Assembly: GCA_028699735.1 (NCBI GenBank)
Contig: JAQVUB010000044.1
Location: forward strand, 1 to 10,883
Length of the DNA stretch: 10,883 nucleotides
Reading direction: 5' to 3'
From: Lentisphaeria bacterium
GTDB taxonomy: Bacteria; Verrucomicrobiota; Lentisphaeria; Oligosphaerales; Oligosphaeraceae
Positions within the stretch are counted from its first letter, which is position 1, and each line of letters opens with the position of its first letter. Under the pieces are notes generated by a model. The model was not told where the DNA came from. It saw only the letters and a program-made list of their open reading frames with translations, and ran no database searches. Made by a program: the position numbers and the translations under genes. Of the stretch, positions 1-5,944 are shown one piece after another.

Positions 1-3000
1 TTATTGTCACCGAAGGCAAAGGCCTGCTGCCCGATCTGACCACCGGCAACACCCTCTGGGAATTCGTCCGCGGCACCAGCGGCATCACCGCCCAACTCAA
101 CGTGGCGGATTATGACCCCACAGGCGAATATATTCTGGTTGGCTCCGCCGACAAATATGCCTACCTGCTGCGCGCCTCGACCGGCGAAATCGTCCGCACA
201 TTATCCGGCCACAGCCAGCAGGTCACCGGCGCCAATTTTGCCGCCAACGGGAGCGTCATGCTGACCAGCAGCACCGATGCCACGATCAGCCTCTGGCGCA
301 TGGGCGTGGCCGATCCAGTCAGCACAGTGACTCTTGGCGGGGAAAGCTGTCTGGGAACCGGCATCTCCAAAGACGGCACCCGCTTCGCGGTGGTTACTTT
401 AGGAGGCAGCACTCGTTATCTGCGCATGTATGAGGATAACGGCAATCTGCTTTGGGCAACTACTCTGAGTTACAAGCATTTCACCGGTAATTTCTCCTCG
501 TTGCGTTTTGATCCGTCCGGACGCAAAATTCTCCTCTGCAGCCAGGCCAATGGCGATATCAATCTGCCGGCGGCACTGGCAGTGCAGCTGTCTGCCTTCG
601 ATGGCAGCCTGATCGATTTTGTCGGCCCGCGCGGGCGAGTGCGCGGCGGCAATCGCTCGCTGGATTTTCAGCGGGTGCGGGTCTCCGAAGACGGCAACCG
701 GATTTTCTACATGCACAGCGAAGGACTTGACGTCATCTTCCCGGAATTCGGCCAGCAGATCATCGGCTATTCCGATCTGGATTCCGAATATTCCTATGAC
801 ATCACGCCGGATGGACGCAAGCTGGCCTTTATCTATCACAATGGTTACAGTACCTATACGCTCCGCTATCTGACCGTGGATCAGGAGGAGAAACGCTTCA
901 GCCTGCTGTCGCAAACCACCTTTGACTACCCCCTCTCCAATCCGCATAACCCGCTGACTCTGTCGCGAAGCGGCGGTCTGACCATCATCGGCGACAGCAT
1001 CCGGCGTACCTTCGCGGGCAGTGTCTACCTCAATGGCCCAAATCCCGATGGAGCCTACGTATCCGCCTTCAATGCCGATGAGAGCTCCTGGGGTATCGCC
1101 TTCTATACGGACATGGCCATCAAGACCTCGCGTCTGGATGACATGTCCGGCAGTCTGGAGAAAGGGGTTACCCAGACCGCACCCTACAAGCCGGTAAAGA
1201 TTCTTTATCATCCGGATGGAAAACGGGTTGGCTGCGTCGATGAGGATGACGGTGTCCAGTTCTATGATCTTGATGACGGCACACCGGTGGGGCTGTACGA
1301 TTATCGCAGCGATAGCAACCGACCACGGCTGCACGATGCGGCTTTATCGCACGACGGCACGATGCTGGCAGTGGCGCGTTCCAACTCGGTCAAACTGTAT
1401 GATATGCAAACGGGACGGGTTCTCCGCTATTTTTATCCGACCCATTCCGGGCAGGGAAGCTGCTATGCCTGGGCGGTGGGCTTCGGCGCACGGGACAATA
1501 TGCTGTGGATCGCCTGGGATGACTCCTATGTCGAGATTTTCCAGCGCTCCCGGGTGACGGGTCTGCGCCTGTCGCCGGCAACCCGTACCCTGGCCGCCGG
1601 ACGCAGCCAGGAATACACGGTCAAGGCCCTCTATGATGACGGCAGCTCGGTCGATGTCACCCCAAGCTTCGTCTACCGGGCCACCGGCGTGGAACTGGCG
1701 CCCGGCGCGCGCCTCTATGTCAACCCGGCGGCCGGAGCAACCATTGAAGCCGGCAAAGTCACAGTCAACACTGGGGCTCAGGGCATCCTGAATCTGGAGG
1801 CGGTTTACACCGAAGGCGGCTACACAGTCACTGCCAATGCAACTCTGACGGTCGGCAGCAGCAGCCTGCTCGCTCTCCAGGCCAATCCTGCGGAAGTCTC
1901 TCTGGTTCCCGGGGTGCTGACACCGATTGCCTACACAGCGGAATTCAGCGATGGCTACACGGAAAAAGTGACCGGTGATGTCGTTCTTTCCACCCCGACT
2001 CCGCAATATCTCCGTATCACCGGCAACAATGTCATGGTGCTCGCGAATGCCCCGGCCGGCGAAATCCAGGTCACCGGCACCTACACCTCCAACGGCGTGA
2101 CAAAAACGGCCACCACCACCATTTTTGTGCATGGGGCAGCGGCCCGCTGGACCCGCACTGCGGTGATTCCCGGCGGAGATGTCGGAGCGATGGCCTATTC
2201 GCCGGATGGCCAGCAGCTGGCGGTCGGCTACTCCTCCGGTGCCGTAGGTCTTTATCAGGTAGGCGTGACACCCACGCAATATACGCTGAACGGGGTTCTG
2301 GCGGCGCATCAGCGCCCGGTCAGCGCCCTCTTCTGGCGCAGCAATACACAGCTAGTCACACTGGGGCGGGACGGACGTCTCTGCCAATGGGTCTTCAACC
2401 CGGCAAACACGGCTTTCGACCTCAGTGCGGAATATCAGCATGATGCCGTCTTTACCGCAGCTGGCCTGACTTCCGGCCTGCTGGTTCTGGGCGATAACCT
2501 GGGTGCAGTCACCCTGTTTGACCTGGATGCCAATCAGGTTACCTGGACGCAGGTGAAGCACACTGGCGAGGTGACCACTGTTGCGATCAATGCCAGCAAA
2601 ATCCTCTGCGGCGGGGAGGATCGCCGGCTGCTGCTGCTCAACCGCAGCAACGGCAATGAGGAAATGACCTGGACTGCCTTCGCCAAACCGCCGGTGGCGG
2701 CATTCTTCCAGGGAACGCAAACCGTTGTCCTCTCAGGCGACAAACGCCTTGCCCGCTGGAATACCGGTACTGAAGCGACCAACCTGGTGGAATTTTATTT
2801 CCCCTATCAGCCGACTGCGCTGACTCTGCCTTCAGACGGCAGCATGCTGGTGGCCACCGCCAACAATGGCGGCAATGCGGTCTGGGCCTATAATTCCGGG
2901 GGCTTGCTGACTCACTGGCTGGATATTCCCCCGGCGCAGGGAAGCATCACCGCATTGGCCGTCACCCCGGATGGCAAGCATATCCTGACCGGCCGGGGAA

Positions 3001-5771
3001 CGGCAATCGTCACCATCGAAACGGAGATGGGCAGCGAAAACCGAACCAGCGATTTCCACTCCTGTCAGTTCTGGGACAGAAACCGCGGCAGCTATGCCGG
3101 TTCGCTCGGTCACAGCTATTCGCTCAATGATGCCCGCATGAACGCCGACGGCAGTCTGATCTTCACCCAGAGCTCCCGCAGAATCTACCGCTGGGGTATC
3201 GCCGAACAGGGCGTCACTTCAGAAACAAAATTCCTCGAAACAGGCTATTTCACCCCGTATGATTTTGCCAATCTGGAACTCAACAGCGGTCTGGGCGAAG
3301 GCGGGCTGTCCCTGCTCGGAACCCGGGTGCAATCCTCGATTTATCTGATGCATCCGCAAGAGCGCCTGCTGCACCAGTCCGTTCACAGCAACGCCAGCCG
3401 TTTCGGAATTTCCCCGGATGGTCAGCGCCTGATCACCAACAGCAGCGAAGCGCTCACCCGTTTCTGGAATATCGCCCTGGATTTCCCGACCGTGACTGCC
3501 GAACACCCCAGCACCACCTCGGACGTCGCTTTCCTGGATAACGAACGCTCGCTCGGCGCCATCGGAGCCGATCTGTTTGTCCGCATTTACAATGCCGCCG
3601 GCGTCGGCATCAGCGGTATCCCGATCCAGAAACCCGGCGAGGAACCCGCTGAACCGGAATTCGGCAGCCTGGAAGGCCCGGAGTTAAACAATCTGGAAGT
3701 CTCCGCCAATGGACAGCGCGTCGCGATTGCCCTGCAGTACATCGCTAAAGACATGCTGGACATGATCACCGTGCACACCTTTGTCCAGGTCTATGATCTG
3801 TCCGGCGCGGAACCGGCCCGCGTTTTCGACACCTTCCTGGGCACGGTTGAAGGGATGGTACCGCCCGTGGCTCTGGCGCTTTCCAACGATGGCAGCCTGC
3901 TCTTTTACGGTTCCAGTCAGAAGGATGGCGAGGGACATCTCTTTGATCTGAGCAAAGGCCGCGAACTGCGGCTGTTCCTGTCGCCCTCTTCCGGAACCTT
4001 GTCCAACCTCGGCCCGGCTGGGGCCCAGTTCACTGCAGATGGCACCGCTCTGATGATCGCCTGGACTGAGGGTTTTGCTGAAGTCTATAGCCGCGAAAGT
4101 CTCGACGAGTTGCGCCTGTCCCCCGCCGAACGCTCGGTGGCCGCCGGCGAAACCCTCGATATCTCCGCCTGGATTGTTTATGCCGATGGTTCGGAAGCCG
4201 ATGTCACGGCCAGAACGGTATTCAGTATCAATCCGCCGGGGGCGGCTAATATTGATCCGGATGGCAAAGTTACCATCGCCGCCGGGCTGCCGCTCGATAC
4301 CACGATCGTCATTACCGGGGAATACTCTGAGCTGGGCACGAGTAAAACCGGCACTTCGACGCTGCGGGTACGCGAAGCGACCTTCACCGGCATGAGCATC
4401 GATCCGCCGAAAATCTCCCTGGCGCGGGGGCAGCATGTCGATGTGCGGGTTTTCGCCCACTTTGCCAATGCTCAGATTGAGGAAGTCAGTTCGACGCCGG
4501 GGCTGATCTGGACACAGTCGCCCGTTGGCATTCTGCAGCGTTCCGGCAATTCCTTCACCGTTCCTGCCAAAGCCCAGTACGGGGATGTGAGCATCACTGC
4601 ACGGCTGCTTCGTGATGGCGATGAACGGGCGGTGAGCATGCGGGTTCATATCCGCCAGGAGGGCTCCATGGTCAACCCGGGCGATTTTGACGAAAGCCTG
4701 CTGGTGGATTTCAACGACCTGGCCTGGTTCATCGGACATTACGGGGAAACCAGCGCTTCCCCAACCTGGGATTCGCGCTGCGATTTCAATGGCAGCAACA
4801 GCATCGACCTGGCCGACGCCGCCAGCTTCATCGGCCTGTACGGTACCAATTATACCCCAACAAGAAGCGCTTCCGCACTGCTGACCCGCTCCGATCCCGG
4901 CATGGCCCAGGTCTGGCTGGAAGGACCCACCGCACCGGTGCAAGTCGGCGAAGTCTTTGAACTGCGGATATATGCGCAGGAAAATGATCCGCTGGCCCAT
5001 GGGTTCAGGGGCGGCCCCGTTACGGTCCTGTTCGATCCGGCAAAAGTCGCCTGGCATGGAGACTTTTCGCCGGAGGCTATTCTGGCACCCCCGTATCAGC
5101 TGTTCCAGGATGGCAAGCTGTTTGCTGACCGCATCGAGCAGTTATGCGGCATGACAGTTCGCGACAACTTTGGCGATGGAGCGCCGGTCCTGTATGCCCG
5201 GCTGACCTTCAAAGCACTGCGAAGCGGCGAACTGCCCTTCTCACTGGCACCCTCAAGCACCGGCATGATCCTGACACCACCGGTCGGAAAACTCGTGCTG
5301 ACTGCCACTGCATTCACCGGCGCGAGCGTCCGCTCGCTGGATGCCGACGGCAGCGAGGAACATGCCGCCGGCATCCTCAGCAACGGCTGGAATCTGCTGG
5401 GTGTTCCCCTGATCCCGCGTGCTGATCATCCCTGGACTTCCGAAGACGGCAGCCCCCTGCCGGAACTGAAATTCTTCGGCTATGATCCACTTGCCAGAGC
5501 TTATGTGCTGACCGCACCGGAGGACGTTCAGGCCGGCCAGGCCTACTGGGTCTTCCTGCAGGATGCATCCCTCAAACTCTTCCTGCATGGATATCAACCG
5601 GAAAATCTGCCTGCCCTCCCCTTCGGCTGGAATCTCTGCTGCCCCTGGCTGCTGCCGCAGGAAAGCCAGCCCCTGTTCATCTGGAATCCCGGCAACGCAC
5701 GCTTCGCACCCGCCATGGATGCAATACGCAAGATCCAACAACCCGGATGGTTTTTCCAGGATCAGGAATAA
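1..5771 (+). CDS. Giant multidomain WD40-like propeller / Ig-like / dockerin / cohesin-like protein (5' partial)
   Basis: The frame is open from base 3 to the TAA at 5769-5771 (1922 residues visible). The GTG at 102 is probably not the start, because the codons before it already read as WD40-like sequence (DLTTGNTLWEF), so the N-terminus and any signal peptide lie outside the window. Counting residues from base 3: ~1-515 are degenerate WD40-type blades (xxxPDGxxLA followed by xVxLYDxxTG); ~519-711 are two Ig/Big2-like domains with LRLSP and DDGSSVDVT; ~712-1364 hold about 13 more blades; ~1369-1554 are a second Ig-like pair; ~1560-1617 are two dockerin/EF-hand-like loops (DFDESLLVDFND and DFNGSNSIDLAD) with the D-x-N/D-x-S-x-x-V/I-D-x-x-D ligand pattern; ~1635-1778 resemble a cohesin-like fold (VQVGEVFELRIYA, VLFDPAKV); ~1795-1922 are a duplicated GWNL domain. 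No catalytic motif is seen. By analogy with these modules it is probably an exported, calcium-binding scaffold or adhesion protein. The exact function is unknown. Confidence 0.9.
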   Translation, partial: IVTEGKGLLPDLTTGNTLWEFVRGTSGITAQLNVADYDPTGEYILVGSADKYAYLLRASTGEIVRTLSGHSQQVTGANFAANGSVMLTSSTDATISLWRMGVADPVSTVTLGGESCLGTGISKDGTRFAVVTLGGSTRYLRMYEDNGNLLWATTLSYKHFTGNFSSLRFDPSGRKILLCSQANGDINLPAALAVQLSAFDGSLIDFVGPRGRVRGGNRSLDFQRVRVSEDGNRIFYMHSEGLDVIFPEFGQQIIGYSDLDSEYSYDITPDGRKLAFIYHNGYSTYTLRYLTVDQEEKRFSLLSQTTFDYPLSNPHNPLTLSRSGGLTIIGDSIRRTFAGSVYLNGPNPDGAYVSAFNADESSWGIAFYTDMAIKTSRLDDMSGSLEKGVTQTAPYKPVKILYHPDGKRVGCVDEDDGVQFYDLDDGTPVGLYDYRSDSNRPRLHDAALSHDGTMLAVARSNSVKLYDMQTGRVLRYFYPTHSGQGSCYAWAVGFGARDNMLWIAWDDSYVEIFQRSRVTGLRLSPATRTLAAGRSQEYTVKALYDDGSSVDVTPSFVYRATGVELAPGARLYVNPAAGATIEAGKVTVNTGAQGILNLEAVYTEGGYTVTANATLTVGSSSLLALQANPAEVSLVPGVLTPIAYTAEFSDGYTEKVTGDVVLSTPTPQYLRITGNNVMVLANAPAGEIQVTGTYTSNGVTKTATTTIFVHGAAARWTRTAVIPGGDVGAMAYSPDGQQLAVGYSSGAVGLYQVGVTPTQYTLNGVLAAHQRPVSALFWRSNTQLVTLGRDGRLCQWVFNPANTAFDLSAEYQHDAVFTAAGLTSGLLVLGDNLGAVTLFDLDANQVTWTQVKHTGEVTTVAINASKILCGGEDRRLLLLNRSNGNEEMTWTAFAKPPVAAFFQGTQTVVLSGDKRLARWNTGTEATNLVEFYFPYQPTALTLPSDGSMLVATANNGGNAVWAYNSGGLLTHWLDIPPAQGSITALAVTPDGKHILTGRGTAIVTIETEMGSENRTSDFHSCQFWDRNRGSYAGSLGHSYSLNDARMNADGSLIFTQSSRRIYRWGIAEQGVTSETKFLETGYFTPYDFANLELNSGLGEGGLSLLGTRVQSSIYLMHPQERLLHQSVHSNASRFGISPDGQRLITNSSEALTRFWNIALDFPTVTAEHPSTTSDVAFLDNERSLGAIGADLFVRIYNAAGVGISGIPIQKPGEEPAEPEFGSLEGPELNNLEVSANGQRVAIALQYIAKDMLDMITVHTFVQVYDLSGAEPARVFDTFLGTVEGMVPPVALALSNDGSLLFYGSSQKDGEGHLFDLSKGRELRLFLSPSSGTLSNLGPAGAQFTADGTALMIAWTEGFAEVYSRESLDELRLSPAERSVAAGETLDISAWIVYADGSEADVTARTVFSINPPGAANIDPDGKVTIAAGLPLDTTIVITGEYSELGTSKTGTSTLRVREATFTGMSIDPPKISLARGQHVDVRVFAHFANAQIEEVSSTPGLIWTQSPVGILQRSGNSFTVPAKAQYGDVSITARLLRDGDERAVSMRVHIRQEGSMVNPGDFDESLLVDFNDLAWFIGHYGETSASPTWDSRCDFNGSNSIDLADAASFIGLYGTNYTPTRSASALLTRSDPGMAQVWLEGPTAPVQVGEVFELRIYAQENDPLAHGFRGGPVTVLFDPAKVAWHGDFSPEAILAPPYQLFQDGKLFADRIEQLCGMTVRDNFGDGAPVLYARLTFKALRSGELPFSLAPSSTGMILTPPVGKLVLTATAFTGASVRSLDADGSEEHAAGILSNGWNLLGVPLIPRADHPWTSEDGSPLPELKFFGYDPLARAYVLTAPEDVQAGQAYWVFLQDASLKLFLHGYQPENLPALPFGWNLCCPWLLPQESQPLFIWNPGNARFAPAMDAIRKIQQPGWFFQDQE
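1557..2135 (+). other. First Ig/Big2-like domain pair inside gene 1
   Basis: After the last blade of propeller region 1 the protein switches to Ig-like beta-sandwich sequence. The first domain opens with GLRLSPATRTLAAG, carries YDDGSSVDVT and ends near TANATLTV. The second opens with LQANPAEVSLVPG, carries FSDGYTEKVTGDV and ends near TATTTIFVHG. The order 'opening LxxxPxxxxLxxG, then xDGxxxxVT, then a closing xTxxxV strand' is the usual outline of Big2/invasin-type domains. These probably act as spacers between propellers. The domain type is called by eye; the borders are approximate to about ten residues. Confidence 0.65.
4107..4665 (+). other. Second Ig/Big2-like domain pair inside gene 1
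   Basis: This pair follows propeller region 2 and mirrors the pair at 1557-2135. Its first domain opens with ELRLSPAERSVAAG and carries YADGSEADVTARTVF; the second opens with MSIDPPKISLARG and closes with VSMRVHIRQEG. The LRLSP motif lies at 4110-4124, against 1563-1577 in the first pair, an offset of exactly 2547 bases (849 codons). It directly precedes the dockerin loops, so it probably holds them away from the propellers. Confidence 0.65.
4680..4850 (+). other. Dockerin-like duplicated calcium-binding loops inside gene 1
   Basis: Two loops fit the dockerin type I / EF-hand-like pattern. The first, from 4683, reads D-F-D-E-S-L-L-V-D-F-N-D and continues LAWFIGHYG. The second, from 4782, reads D-F-N-G-S-N-S-I-D-L-A-D and continues AASFIGLYG. 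Spacing between loops is 33 codons. All expected acidic or polar calcium-ligand positions are present in both copies, so calcium binding is likely. In cellulosomes such modules bind cohesins; in bacteria without cellulosomes they occur in many secreted proteins with unknown partners. Here the pair is internal to the chain, not terminal. Confidence 0.8.
4905..5335 (+). other. Cohesin-like (carbohydrate-binding-fold) domain inside gene 1
   Basis: About 140 residues follow the dockerin loops. They begin AQVWLEGPTAPVQVGEVFEL, continue with GGPVTVLFDPAKVAW and contain VLYARLTFKALRSGELPFSL. The sequence 'V.VG..F.L.......P..G....V.FDP..V......., then A.LTF.A...G...F' is the general outline of cohesin-type and related CBM-like jelly-roll domains. 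This call rests on pattern only; a profile search against cohesin (PF00963) would settle it. If true, one chain carries both halves of a cohesin/dockerin pair. Confidence 0.5.
5385..5768 (+). other. Duplicated C-terminal GWNL module inside gene 1
   Basis: The last 128 residues contain two related halves. The first has NGWNLLGVPLIP, then FFGYDPLARAYV, then GQAYWVFLQ. The second has FGWNLCCPWLLP, then LFIWNPGNARFAP, then QPGWFFQDQE at the very end. The common order is GWNL, a proline-bearing strand, a Y/W-D/N-P turn followed by an arginine, and an aromatic Gln-ending strand. The position at the extreme C-terminus of a large exported protein suggests a sorting, anchoring or capping module. I do not recognise a named family; the role is inference. 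Confidence 0.55.
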
Positions 5772-5780
5772 AATGTTAAC

Positions 5781-5879
5781 CAGACGGGTCAGACGGGTCA
5801 GGCAGGTCGGACAGGTCAGACGGGTCAGACGGGTCAGACGGGTCGGACAGGTCCGACGGGTCAGACGGGTCAGACAGGT
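5781..5879 (+). repeat. 9-bp minisatellite, 11 tandem copies
   Basis: Eleven contiguous 9-bp units with consensus CAGACGGGT. Units 1, 2, 5, 6, 7 and 10 are exact. Unit 3 is CAGGCAGGT, units 4 and 8 are CGGACAGGT, unit 9 is CCGACGGGT and unit 11 is CAGACAGGT. The array starts nine bases after the gene 1 stop codon and ends 65 bases before the gene 2 start. The unit is a multiple of three, so all three frames are stop-free across it; the frame continuing from gene 1 gives Gly-X-Y triplets (mostly QTG). A 7-bp inverted repeat, GTCGGAC-AG-GTCCGAC, lies at 5842-5857 within it. It is too short in period, and lacks spacers, to be CRISPR. Confidence 0.95.
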
Positions 5880-5932
5880 CGGTTACCTTCCATCCATTTT
5901 TCCATGGCCATTTTTTGGTCTTTTCAGAGATT

Positions 5933-5939
5933 AAGGGTG
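5933..5939 (+). promoter_or_regulatory. Probable ribosome binding site of gene 2
   Basis: AAGGGTG ends five bases before the ATG at 5945 and includes AAGG, a fair match to the anti-Shine-Dalgarno core. It supports the ATG at 5945, which also gives a clear signal peptide. The preceding stretch 5880-5932 is AT-richer than its surroundings and has T-runs at 5896-5900 and 5910-5915, but I cannot point to a convincing -35/-10 pair. Confidence 0.5.
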
Positions 5940-5944
5940 TAACA

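Noticed and set aside
102..104. GTG at 102 as the start of gene 1
   Set aside because: The frame is open and WD40-like upstream to base 3, there is no signal peptide after the GTG and no ribosome binding site before it.
399..2309. Other minus-strand open frames (399-1334 and 1344-2309)
   Set aside because: Both are antisense to the propeller and Ig-like region of gene 1 and show no protein-family features.
3684..5057. Long open frame on the minus strand (457 codons)
   Set aside because: It lies wholly inside gene 1, whose plus-strand translation has clear domains. The minus frame is compositionally odd, has no recognisable motif and is a mirror of the codon bias of the real gene.
5842..5857. 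Inverted repeat as a rho-independent terminator
   Set aside because: The stem is short with a tiny loop and is followed by GGGTCAG, not a T-run; it arises from repeat-unit variants.
5781..5879. CRISPR array
   Set aside because: The period is 9 bp with no unique spacers and no cas gene nearby.
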